Assembly (NCBI GenBank): GCA_944412495.1
Contig: CALYBL010000014.1
Coordinates: 28,541 to 92,540, forward strand
Direction: 5' to 3'
Length of the DNA stretch: 64,000 bases
Source of the DNA: an uncultured Clostridia bacterium
GTDB taxonomy: Bacteria > Bacillota > Clostridia > Oscillospirales > Acutalibacteraceae
The notes under the pieces were generated by a model. It saw nothing but the letters and a program-made list of their open reading frames with translations. It had not been told where the DNA came from and did not search any database. Both the position numbers and the translations under genes were made by a program. Position 1 is the first letter of the stretch. Each line of letters opens with the position of its first letter. Below are positions 24,163 to 33,468 of this stretch, one piece after another.

Positions 24163-26784
24163 CTATTTGCTGAGGGTTGTGCCGGGATAATAGTGACTGA
24201 GTATCTGCTCATACGACCAGCCGGACGCCGCATAAAGGTTTGCGCCCTCCTGACTCATGCCGACTCCGTGACCGTAGCCCTTCACCACAAAGGTAAACGA
24301 GTCGGATGCCGCGTCATAGCTAACCGTAAAGGCGTGCGAGCGCAGCACATTCGACGCTCCAACTCTCGAGGAGGTCAAAACATTGGTTCTGAGGTGATAG
24401 CCGGTATCGGACGCAAGCCCACCGAAATTCACCGTTTTTACATACAAACCGGTCGCGTCGTAGGTGGGCTGGATCCACAGAGATTTATCGGCAACAGTAT
24501 TGAGGTCGACGCCGTACTGTTTCATAACGCAGTCCGCTATTGTTGCGGCAGAGTAGGTGCGCGTGGTCTGGAACTGGCTGCACTGAGAATCCACACTGCT
24601 GTCGACGCTGACAAGATAAGGCATATCGCCGCCCCAAACGTCGGCGCTGCGCGTGGTTTTTCCGGCGGACATTGCAAAATACAGCGAATTGCAAATCTGG
24701 CCATTATAGGTGAGCACCTGTCCTGCAACGGCCTGCGCCGCCTGAGTGGCACGCGCGCCGGCTGTTTTCATCGGAGCCGAAGCATCAGAGGAGTCTCCGG
24801 CGGCGCCGTTATAGTAAAGATATGTATATGTCGCGACGGCCTGTGCCTTCAGCGCTTCAAGATTAAAGGAGGAGCCCATTTCCGCCTCTATCACCTGAGC
24901 GACAATGTCCACGGCGCTGCCCTGTACAACGCTGCCGGTGAACTGATTTGTCACCGTGAACTGGATGTCGGCGCTCGGCTCGGGATCATCGCTTATATCC
25001 GGCGGCACCGACGGCGGCGCCGTTTCGCTTGACGGTGCCGTAGAAGGCTCCTGCTGTGCTGATGAGGAAGGCGCAGACGAAGACGGCAGTACCGATGCTG
25101 AAGCTCTTGATGAAGAGGCAGCGCGGCTGCTCGAGGCGAGAGCGCTTGATGACTGCGGCAGCAGTGAGGACAGCAGTCCGCTTTCAAGCATTGACTCAGC
25201 CGACGACTGAGATATTGAGCTTGAGCTGTCCTCCTGCGCCTGCGCGGCCGCCTGTATAATGAACGGGTTGTTGGCAGCCGCTGTGTGCTGCGGCTGCAGG
25301 GCAGCTTCGTTTATTACAGCAGAGGAAACGTCGTACCCGCTGCCTGTGCCTATATCTACACGCTTGGCGACAACGGCTATGCAGGTGCCGTTTTCCGCAC
25401 TGTACTGAGTCGTCAGCGTAAGTATCTCATCCGTGGGCAGCACCTCTACCGGAGTTGTGAGGAAGGAGCGCCCGCGCAGCTCCGTTATATATGCCTCAAA
25501 CGCCTCATCGCCGGAAAATTCCGTTTGCCGAAAGTTAAAGTCGGAGCCTGTTTCGTCCGCAATGACAGCGGCGAATACGACCCATTCCTTGTCCTCAAAA
25601 ATCGTGTCCATGGATACGGTGTAATGGCTTTTATAAAAATCAATATCGGTGTATTTTGTCAAATCGCCCAGCATGCGCGAGTCGCCTAAATTGTTTCCCT
25701 GTATAATGGTGTTCCTGTTCGAAGCGCCCTGCGCAGAATCATATTCCTTCGACATATACAATGAGCCGTACTTATTGTAGGTGCCGTCGAACAGGTGATT
25801 TTCATAAAAATCAGCTTCCACCCCATCAAGCTGTGCAACGGGATAATCTATGCCTGTTCCCTCAATCTTGAGCCAGCCCGCAACGTTTTGGTTTACGGTA
25901 TACAGCTCACCGAACTTGTCTTGTATTTCCTGCGGCGCCTCCGTACTGCTCTGGCCGTAATCCTCACGCAGACGTGCATAGGCGGAGTCGGCCGCGTATG
26001 CGGCGAGGAATTTGTCATAAACAAGGAAAAATGCCGCGCCCAGCACTGCAGCTATGAGTATAAACACGGCAATGCCGACGCCTATCCTGCGTCCCGTTCG
26101 CCTGCGCGGCGCCGTCAGCAGGGAAATATCGTCGTCCGTATATTCCGCATCGTCTTCGTCCGGCTCGTCGTAATCAAGCTCCTCGTCCTCATCAAGGAGA
26201 GGGCCTGCAGGCAAATCCCCGTCCTGTGTCTGCACGGCACTGCCACCCAAAGAAGCAGACGGCACCCGCTCGCCGCTCCTCTCGGACAGTGCGCTTATCG
26301 GGATAAACTCCTCAAAGCTTTCGTGCGTCTCCGTTTCGGGGGATATGCCGTACTTTTCGCTTAAAAACGGGAAAATGTACGTATCAAATACGCCGGCAAT
26401 GTCCCCCTGAGGAATGGGGAGGAAAATTATGCTCTGCTGTCCGCTTTCGGACACACAGCCATGATATATGTAATCGTCGCCCACAAATGTCTTTGCACCC
26501 GCCGGTATTACGGCCGGCCTGTCCTCGCCGTCGGCGTCAAAAACATTTGTCAGCGTGCGTGTGTCAAGCCCTATTGCCCGCGAAACGTCGCTTACCGCGG
26601 TATCGCTGTCGGCTGAGAAGCATATGAAAATAATCTCGCTCGACCTGACCGCCGCCGCAAGCGAAAGTATCATTTCTTTCCGGCTGTGAGTCTCGTGAGA
26701 GCCTGCGGCATACTGTGATATGCGCCGCAGCTGACGGGAAACAGCCGTGTCCGTCATACCCGTGTATATTACTTCATACCTCAT
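24163..26784 (-). CDS. CinA-N-like / inactive class B sortase-like / SpoIID fusion protein
   Basis: 873 residues with a unique layout. Residues 1-150 resemble the CinA/MoaB nucleotide-binding domain of the next gene (AVIPAGAKTF, SIIFLPIPQGDIAGVFD against AMIPQGAEIM, QIIMLLPGPPSEMRPMFD). An acidic stretch (195-222) and one membrane segment (234-256) follow. Residues 285-477 align with the class B sortase domain of the neighbour, but the catalytic histidine is Asn364 (IIQGNNLGD instead of IYGHNRHD) and the cysteine is Gln460 (LTLTTQ). A serine-rich linker (518-600) leads to a SpoIID/LytB domain (605-873) with LEALKAQAVATYTY and GYGHGVGMSQEGANLYA. SpoIID is a peptidoglycan lytic transglycosylase of engulfment. 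The protein would be anchored with sortase-like and SpoIID parts outside. Confidence 0.8.
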   Translation of the reverse strand: MRYEVIYTGMTDTAVSRQLRRISQYAAGSHETHSRKEMILSLAAAVRSSEIIFICFSADSDTAVSDVSRAIGLDTRTLTNVFDADGEDRPAVIPAGAKTFVGDDYIYHGCVSESGQQSIIFLPIPQGDIAGVFDTYIFPFLSEKYGISPETETHESFEEFIPISALSERSGERVPSASLGGSAVQTQDGDLPAGPLLDEDEELDYDEPDEDDAEYTDDDISLLTAPRRRTGRRIGVGIAVFILIAAVLGAAFFLVYDKFLAAYAADSAYARLREDYGQSSTEAPQEIQDKFGELYTVNQNVAGWLKIEGTGIDYPVAQLDGVEADFYENHLFDGTYNKYGSLYMSKEYDSAQGASNRNTIIQGNNLGDSRMLGDLTKYTDIDFYKSHYTVSMDTIFEDKEWVVFAAVIADETGSDFNFRQTEFSGDEAFEAYITELRGRSFLTTPVEVLPTDEILTLTTQYSAENGTCIAVVAKRVDIGTGSGYDVSSAVINEAALQPQHTAAANNPFIIQAAAQAQEDSSSSISQSSAESMLESGLLSSLLPQSSSALASSSRAASSSRASASVLPSSSAPSSSAQQEPSTAPSSETAPPSVPPDISDDPEPSADIQFTVTNQFTGSVVQGSAVDIVAQVIEAEMGSSFNLEALKAQAVATYTYLYYNGAAGDSSDASAPMKTAGARATQAAQAVAGQVLTYNGQICNSLYFAMSAGKTTRSADVWGGDMPYLVSVDSSVDSQCSQFQTTRTYSAATIADCVMKQYGVDLNTVADKSLWIQPTYDATGLYVKTVNFGGLASDTGYHLRTNVLTSSRVGASNVLRSHAFTVSYDAASDSFTFVVKGYGHGVGMSQEGANLYAASGWSYEQILSHYYPGTTLSK

Positions 26785-27376
26785 TTTTCCGCTCCTCTGA
26801 TTTACATGCCCCAAATATTTTTATAAGCCCCCATCAGCCCGCCGTCATCTGACGGCAGGCAAACACCCGCGCAAAAACACAGAAAAATCCGACACGCATA
26901 TGTATTCCGCCGGCCGTGACCCTTCAAGCAGGTCAAATAGCATCAGTGCGGCGCCTTTAACGAGATTTGTAATAACAAGCTGTACCCGCATGCCGAATAT
27001 ATTTTGTCCGGCGATACAAGAACTTTCACCTTGAGCATTACAGCCGTGCCCTTGCAAGCCTCCGCAATTTATGCCGGCAGTGCGTGCCGTTTTTCCTGCT
27101 GACTGACAGAGCCGTACATGCCAAAGGGGCAGCGGCATCATCTCCAAAGGCTAAATGCTATACGACTCGCCGCATGTGTGCCGATATTAAGCCTGTATGG
27201 CGTCCGGAAGCAAAGCGACGCGGGGAGTGCTTTTGCATTTTGCGGCCTCTCATACTTAAAACGCACAGTAATATCTGTTTTAATGCAAAAAGTGTAGGAT
27301 TGCAGCGCTGTGTCAAAAACACAGGTCAGAATTTAAGCAGGTTGTCGTGAATATATGTACAAGCTTCGCCGTCGCT
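26785..27376. other. Gene-free stretch between the two fusion genes
   Basis: About 590 bases of GC-rich DNA with no credible reading frame and no clear terminator, although both flanking genes point the same way. Confidence 0.4.
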
Positions 27377-30130
27377 CTATGCCGCACTTGAGGTCTCTGT
27401 CTCATGTGAGGTCGAGCCCTCCTCGGAGGAGACCTCTGACGAGCCTCCATCCGAAGCAGTTGACCCGGAAGAAGTGTCCGGCGGCGTTTCTGACGACGCC
27501 GGCACCTCGCTTGACGGGGTCTGGCTGGAGCTGGGCGGCGAGGATGACGGGGTGCTTGATGAAGCCGGAGGCGTGCTGCTCACCGATGGCTGGCTGCTGG
27601 TCGTACCGCCTCCGGAAGACGTGCTTGTACTGGATGGCCTTGACGAACTGCTTGGTCTCGACGAGGCAGCCGGCCGTGAAGAACTGCTCGGCCGGGATGA
27701 GGAGCTCGGCGGTGGTGAGCTCGAAACAGGCGCCTGGCTCGGCACATCAGTGATAACCGACGTCACCGGCTCGGAAGGAACGGCGTTCGGGTCGGGCGAT
27801 GCTATAACCTGATTCGGGTCATAATTTGACGGGATATTTGTGGCATAGGCTTCGTCGTTGAATACCGGCTTTGTCGTGCCGTAGCGTCTTGGATATTTGT
27901 CGTACATGGCCTGCGGAAGAAGCACATTCCTGTTGACACTTACAAGAGAGGTGTCTATTTCTGTGCTCTCGCCCGGGCGCACCTTGCGCGCGAATATAAC
28001 AAGCCTGGCCTCATCGATGTCGTAAGCGCAGGTCGAAAGATTTATTATGTGGTCGTCAGCCTTTACATCCACCGGCGTATTTATAAATGAGCGCCGGCGC
28101 ACCTGATTTATAAACTCTAAAAATTCTATATCGCTGCCAAAATCCTGCTGGCGATAGTTAAACGGCAAGGTGGTGTCGTGCTCCTCCTCGGTGTTGACGA
28201 AGATAACGGCGAAAATTTTGTACACCGCTTCTTCGTAAATGGTGTCGAAGGTGATAAGCGGGTAGAGATTATAATGCTCCACGCCGTATGTCGTGGCGCT
28301 GGTCGGCTTTACGTCGGTTCTGTAACGGTTGAGCTGCCCGAACATCTGTCCGTCATGGCGGTTGTGTCCGTATATAGTTATATTCTGGCTCTGATACTCC
28401 GGAGTGATAACATTGTTGCAGTCGACAAAAAGCTCGCCCTCCGCCAGCTGCGCCCCGTTATATTTATGATCGAGATAATAGTCGTTGTTGTTTGTCTTCA
28501 TAACGACGTTATCCGTTTTTATTCCGTTGATAGTCATCCAGCCGATAGCATCGTTGTTCAGGTCATACAGCTTTTGATACTTTGCAAGGATATCGCTGCC
28601 CTCGGTTTTTTGCCCTGAGGGCAGGCCGGAAACAATAATATTCCTCGTGCTGCTTGTTATGTCCTCAGATCTGCGCCTGTCGCCGAAATAATCGACAAAA
28701 AAGCAGATGCAGAAGATAAGCACGCCGACCGACAGCAGAAACACCAGCTTTCTGACGACCTCAAGCGGCGGGTCACCCTTCCACGGGATAATGCCCTTTA
28801 TAAAACTATTTTTTTTTTCCGCTTTATACCCGCTTACCGCGGCATCAAGCTCCTCGGTTATATCATCGCTGCCCTCTCCCGGCAGCCTGCCGTTAAACAG
28901 CATATAAAGCCTTATCAGGTTGAGCGCAGTCGACGATGCAAGATGTCTTATATAATCGCGCTCGTCGGAGCCGTGACCGAAAATGTTCCTCTTAACCCAA
29001 GTGTGCTCGCCGTTGCTTATGGCAATGTACACAAGACCCACCGGCTTTTCATCGGTGCCGCCGTCGGGGCCGGCTATGCCGGTTATGCCTATGCCTATGT
29101 CCGAGCCGCTTTTTTCCTTTACACGCTGGGCCATTTCCCTTGCGACCTCGGGACTCACGGCGCCGTGTGCCTCTATTAAGTCAGCGGGCACGCCCAAAAG
29201 CTCGGTTTTCATCTCGTTAGAGTAGGTAGTGACGCCCATGCTGAACACCTGCGAGGAGGAAGGGACGTCGGTTATGCGCTTGGAAAGCAGTCCGGCCGTG
29301 CACGACTCCGCCGTGGCGACGGTGAGCTTTTTCTCCTTAAGGCCGTTTACTACTGCCGACTCCAGCGTTTCATCGTCATAGCCGTATATATATCCGCCGG
29401 CACGCTTTCTCAGCTCATCGAGCTTCGGCTCGCAGAGCGACCTTGCCTTTTTTTCGTCCTTTGCCTTGGCCGTCACCCTGATATGCACCTCGCCGGTTTT
29501 AGCGTAGGGGGCCACGGTCGGATTCTCGCCGTCAAACATGTCCTCAATTTTTTCAGCCAGCTGCGATTCGCCGATGCCTATAAACTTGACGGTGCGGGAG
29601 AAAATAACTCCATCGGAGAATTTTGAAAGGAATTTGGGTGCATACTTGTCAAACATGGGCCGCATTTCCGACGGGGGTCCGGGCAGAAGCATTATTATCT
29701 GCTCTCCGGCCTTAAGTACGATGCCGGGCGCAGTGCCGTGGTCATTTTCCATTATCTCGGCGCCCTGCGGAATCATCGCCTGCTTGCGGTTGTTCTCCGT
29801 CATCTGGCGTCCCGTGCGCGCAAAATAATCCTCTATTTTCCTGAGCGTAGGCTCGTGCAGCACCAGATCGATGTTAAGCGCCCTGCATACCGTTTCTTTT
29901 GTTATATCATCGTCTGTCGGACCAAGGCCGCCGGTTATTATTATAACCTGGCTCCTCTCCACCGCCAGCGAAAGCAGCTTGATAAGGCGCTGGGCGTTGT
30001 CACCGACCGACGACTGGTAATATACGCTTATGCCGAGGTCGGCCAGCCTTTTTGATAAAAAGGTGGTGTTGGTATTCTCAATATTCCCGAGCAGCAGCTC
30101 GGTGCCTACCGAAATAATTTCTGCGTTCAT
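27377..30130 (-). CDS. CinA fused to a membrane-anchored class B sortase
   Basis: 917 residues. Residues 1-170 are the CinA MoaB-like domain (ISVGTELLLGNIENTNTTFL, GGLGPTDDD) and 255-412 the CinA C-terminal nicotinamide-nucleotide amidase domain (TVATAESCTAGLLSKRIT, GITGIAGPDGG). Both look complete. After a linker comes one membrane segment (461-483), then an intact class B sortase domain (510-720) with His589 in IYGHNRHDGQMFGQL, Cys701 in NLSTC and Arg715 in VIFARK. A serine/proline-rich tail fills 797-917. Start at 30130 with GGGAG upstream. CinA acts in the cytosol on damaged NAD derivatives, whereas sortase B works outside on surface proteins, so the fusion joins two compartments through one helix. 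The neighbouring 24163-26784 gene is its degenerate paralogue. Confidence 0.85.
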   Translation of the reverse strand: MNAEIISVGTELLLGNIENTNTTFLSKRLADLGISVYYQSSVGDNAQRLIKLLSLAVERSQVIIITGGLGPTDDDITKETVCRALNIDLVLHEPTLRKIEDYFARTGRQMTENNRKQAMIPQGAEIMENDHGTAPGIVLKAGEQIIMLLPGPPSEMRPMFDKYAPKFLSKFSDGVIFSRTVKFIGIGESQLAEKIEDMFDGENPTVAPYAKTGEVHIRVTAKAKDEKKARSLCEPKLDELRKRAGGYIYGYDDETLESAVVNGLKEKKLTVATAESCTAGLLSKRITDVPSSSQVFSMGVTTYSNEMKTELLGVPADLIEAHGAVSPEVAREMAQRVKEKSGSDIGIGITGIAGPDGGTDEKPVGLVYIAISNGEHTWVKRNIFGHGSDERDYIRHLASSTALNLIRLYMLFNGRLPGEGSDDITEELDAAVSGYKAEKKNSFIKGIIPWKGDPPLEVVRKLVFLLSVGVLIFCICFFVDYFGDRRRSEDITSSTRNIIVSGLPSGQKTEGSDILAKYQKLYDLNNDAIGWMTINGIKTDNVVMKTNNNDYYLDHKYNGAQLAEGELFVDCNNVITPEYQSQNITIYGHNRHDGQMFGQLNRYRTDVKPTSATTYGVEHYNLYPLITFDTIYEEAVYKIFAVIFVNTEEEHDTTLPFNYRQQDFGSDIEFLEFINQVRRRSFINTPVDVKADDHIINLSTCAYDIDEARLVIFARKVRPGESTEIDTSLVSVNRNVLLPQAMYDKYPRRYGTTKPVFNDEAYATNIPSNYDPNQVIASPDPNAVPSEPVTSVITDVPSQAPVSSSPPPSSSSRPSSSSRPAASSRPSSSSRPSSTSTSSGGGTTSSQPSVSSTPPASSSTPSSSPPSSSQTPSSEVPASSETPPDTSSGSTASDGGSSEVSSEEGSTSHETETSSAA

Positions 30131-30668
30131 GCAAGGCTCCCATCTCCGGCGTCTGAATATGGTAAAGCCTCCCGCCTGCATCGCCGGAAATGGCGGGGCT
30201 TTGTCCGCCGGCAAAACTGCCGGATTTATGTCTGCGCAGACCTGCGCTTTTATAGCTTTATTTTACATTCCGTACGGCCATGCTACATTCCGCACAGCGA
30301 TGTGCTGAAATCTTGCCGCACGTCACAGCCGAGTCGATTGACTCACGGAGCATCGCGGCTTCTCCAGTGCGGCCGTGCCTTTTGTAAAGCGCCAGGTACG
30401 CGTATAAGGGCGGCTTCGTCAGCACTGCATACACACGGCGCCTTTAAGAAAGCGCTCCGCCGGCCGACGAGCGGAATTTCATTGCGTCCGACAGGCCAAA
30501 TTTTCATTTTGCCGCGTCATAAACAGTCCATATCAATACGAATATCCCGCCGTTAGCTCTTCAAAATATTTTTTGCCTCTTAAGTCTTATTATACATAAT
30601 CGACTGCCGCTAAATATCTAAAACCGTTGCGCCGCGCTTAAGACAATGAACATTATAAATGCACCGGC
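30131..30668. other. Intergenic region between thiI and the CinA-sortase gene
   Basis: About 540 bases with no supported gene. A promoter for the fusion gene should lie here; none of good quality was found. Confidence 0.4.
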
Positions 30669-31835
30669 CTACTCGATAAGGCGTTCCTCTGCCGCCTGCG
30701 CCGCCTCGGCCACCAGCGACTCAACATCGAGACGCTGCTCCTGCGCCTCAAGCTCGTCAAGCTGTGGGCGCGTTTTAGGGTGCCGCGGAGTAAACACGGT
30801 GCAGCAGTCCTCAAACGGCTGTATCGACGTTTCAAAGGTGCCGATATGCCGTGCTATGGCAATTATTTCCTCCTTATCCATGCCGATAAGGGGGCGGAAG
30901 ACGGTAAGGGCCGCTGCGTCGTCGGTGCAGCACAGTGCGCGGAGCGTCTGGCTTGCCACCTGACCGAGGCTTTCGCCCGTAATAAGCGCGAGAGAATGGT
31001 TATTTTGTGCTATAATCGACGCCGTGCGCATCATAAGCCGGCGCATGACAAGGGTGGAAAACGGCTCGTCGACCTTGTCGCGTATTTCTTCCTGTATTTT
31101 CGTAAAGGGCACCACATAAACGGTTATGGGCCCGCTGTATTTGGCAACAATCTCGAGCAGCTGCATGACCTTTTTCTCGGCCCGCTTGCTGGTGTAGGGC
31201 GGAGAGGCGAAGTGCACTGCCGACAGCTTAAGGCCCCTGCGCGCCATCATCCATGCCGCAACGGGACTGTCTATGCCGCCGGAGATAAGCACCGTGGCTC
31301 TTCCGGAGGTGCCGGTCGGCAGCCCGCCGGCGCCCTTTTGCTGACCGGCCCTGACATATGCCTCTCTTTCGCGTATTTCGACCGTGACGATAACGTCCGG
31401 GCGGTTTACGTCCACATTGAGGTGCGGAAAGGCGTCAAGCAGCCTTCCGCCGAGCTCGCGGCATATTTCGGGTGATTTTAAAGGGAATGTCTTGTCCGCC
31501 CGCTTCGCCTCGACCTTAAAGCTTTTTACAGGCAGCAGATATTTCTCCAAATATTCCGGCGCACCGGCGAAGATCGCGTCCATATCCTTGTCAAAAGCTG
31601 CGGCGCGGCTCACGGCCGACATGCCGAAGGTCTTCAGAGCCGCGTCAAACGCCGCGTCTATGTCGGCGCCCTCACCGGGGCGTATGTATATCGTAGACTG
31701 TGAAATTGAGACGTCAAAGCCTCCAAAGCAAGAAAGGCGGCGGCGCAGATTTTTTAAAAGTATGCTTTCAAAATCCGTCCGATTAAGACCTTTAAGCGCC
31801 ATTTCACCGCATTTTCCAAGTATTATTTCTCTCAT
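30669..31835 (-). CDS. thiI: tRNA 4-thiouridine synthetase ThiI (short form)
   Basis: 388 residues: an N-terminal ferredoxin-like/THUMP region binding the tRNA acceptor stem, then the PP-loop ATPase domain with SGGIDSPVAAWMMARRG. It ends without the rhodanese domain of the E. coli enzyme, as in Bacillus and Clostridia. It thiolates U8 of tRNA and can serve thiamine synthesis. Start chosen at MREIILGKCGE (31835) with a GGGG ribosome site; two upstream codons (MC) are possible. The dedicated cysteine desulfurase gene lies just upstream on the same strand, the known sulfur donor pair. Confidence 0.93.
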   Translation of the reverse strand: MREIILGKCGEMALKGLNRTDFESILLKNLRRRLSCFGGFDVSISQSTIYIRPGEGADIDAAFDAALKTFGMSAVSRAAAFDKDMDAIFAGAPEYLEKYLLPVKSFKVEAKRADKTFPLKSPEICRELGGRLLDAFPHLNVDVNRPDVIVTVEIREREAYVRAGQQKGAGGLPTGTSGRATVLISGGIDSPVAAWMMARRGLKLSAVHFASPPYTSKRAEKKVMQLLEIVAKYSGPITVYVVPFTKIQEEIRDKVDEPFSTLVMRRLMMRTASIIAQNNHSLALITGESLGQVASQTLRALCCTDDAAALTVFRPLIGMDKEEIIAIARHIGTFETSIQPFEDCCTVFTPRHPKTRPQLDELEAQEQRLDVESLVAEAAQAAEERLIE

Positions 31836-32072
31836 ACACATCCCCAAAAAGCAATAATCTAAGGCATTGCCGGACTTTCGGCGCAAAACGTAATTTTATT
31901 ATGGCCGGCCCGGATAAGTTATGAGCCGATTTTAGGCCCGTTGAGCAAAAATTCAGTAAAAAGCTTGATTCTTCCAAATATATTATAGCTCAAACACAAG
32001 CGTCAATTATTATATATTTTGTTAATTTTTTGCTTCTAAATATTGTATATGTGCCGCTCGCGAGAAAAAAGG

Positions 32073-33206
32073 TCAGCGGCAAAGCTCCCTGAGAGCGCCT
32101 GTTAACGCATCGATATCCTCCGCGGTGCTGAGCCTCGACAGGCTTATTCTTAAAGAGGAGTCTATAAGCTCAAGGGGGAGTCCCTGCGCCTCAAGCACAT
32201 GGCTGAGCCTGCCCTTCGAGCAGGCGCTGCCGCTGGATACGTATATCTCTCTTGTCTCAAGCCGGTGCAGCAGTGTTTCGGCTTTGTGTCCCGGCAGGCT
32301 TATATTTATAATATACGGCAGCGCGTCGCCGGGCGAGTTGACAACGACCTTCCCGCTAAGGGAAGCTATGCCGCTTATAAGCCGGTCCTTGAGCGCCGCC
32401 GCAGCCTCGAGGTTTTCGGATATGCTTCCTATATCCCCTGCTGCTGCGCCAAAGCCGGCAATGGCCGGCACGTTTTCCGTTCCGGGGCGCACTCCCTTTT
32501 CCTGACCGCCGCCGTACATAAGCGGAGCAATCCTTACGCCTTTTTTTATATACAGCGCGCCCGCGCCTTTGGGGCCGTGTATCTTGTGAGAGGATATGCT
32601 CATCAAATCTATGTCCTCCGCCGCGGCGTTTATGCGGACCTTGCCGAACGCCTGGACGGCGTCGCAGTGTACCAGCGGCCGCTTTGCCATGTCAAACCGC
32701 GCCGCGGCTGCCTTTGCGGCGGACACGGCCGCGCTTACCGGCTGTATCACACCCGTCTCGTTGTTTATGTACATCAGGCTTATCAGTATCGTGTCGCCGT
32801 TTACAGCGTCATATATATCCTTTTCGCGGACTCTCCCTGAGTTGTCGGGCGTGAGCCATATAACCTCGTATCCGCGTCCCTCAAGCGCCTTAAAGGCATT
32901 GAGCACCGACGGATGCTCAATGGCGGAGGCAATAAGGCGCCTGCCGTATCTTTTCCGCGCCTCCACGGCGCCGAAAATCGCCGTGTTGTTGGCCTCCGTT
33001 CCGCCGGAGGTAAAGGCTATGCAGCCGGCCTCGCAGCCAAGCAGACTCGCTATTGCCGCCCTTGCATCGTCAAGATAGCCTTCGGCAGTCACACCCAGCA
33101 TATGCAGCGAGGAGGGGTTGCCGAAATCCTCACGCAGCGCCTTTTCCGCTGCCTCCAGCGCGCGTCGGCAGACCGGCGTGGTGGAGCTGTTGTCAAGATA
33201 AACCAA
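32073..33206 (-). CDS. Cysteine desulfurase (NifS/IscS family, ThiI partner)
   Basis: 377 residues of a class V PLP enzyme. The N-terminus is VYLDNSSTTP, the PLP lysine lies in SSHKIHGPKG and the active-site cysteine in SSGSACSKG. It also has SGGTEANNTAI and the conserved AIEHPSV. It releases sulfur from cysteine as a persulfide. In Firmicutes this paralogue (NifZ-type) next to thiI supplies sulfur for 4-thiouridine. The gap to thiI is 237 bases, so the two may share a transcript or have separate promoters. Confidence 0.93.
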   Translation of the reverse strand: MVYLDNSSTTPVCRRALEAAEKALREDFGNPSSLHMLGVTAEGYLDDARAAIASLLGCEAGCIAFTSGGTEANNTAIFGAVEARKRYGRRLIASAIEHPSVLNAFKALEGRGYEVIWLTPDNSGRVREKDIYDAVNGDTILISLMYINNETGVIQPVSAAVSAAKAAAARFDMAKRPLVHCDAVQAFGKVRINAAAEDIDLMSISSHKIHGPKGAGALYIKKGVRIAPLMYGGGQEKGVRPGTENVPAIAGFGAAAGDIGSISENLEAAAALKDRLISGIASLSGKVVVNSPGDALPYIINISLPGHKAETLLHRLETREIYVSSGSACSKGRLSHVLEAQGLPLELIDSSLRISLSRLSTAEDIDALTGALRELCR

Positions 33207-33468
33207 TATGCCTGCCTCCTAAATCAGCTTTACATAAAACCATACAGTTAAATTATACAATAAAAACGCGCCTGCTTCAACACAAATATTTGCATTAAAA
33301 GAATATTTTATGCCTCTGAAGAAAAAATATATAAAAGAAAAAAATCAGCCCGACGCGGCGAAAGGGAAAAACTGAAAACATAAAATCAAGGCTGTGCGTG
33401 GCCAAATGCAGGGCCTGACGGCCGAGCCGCACGGCGGGCAGTGGTTTAATGAGAAGAGGTTGAAGTGC

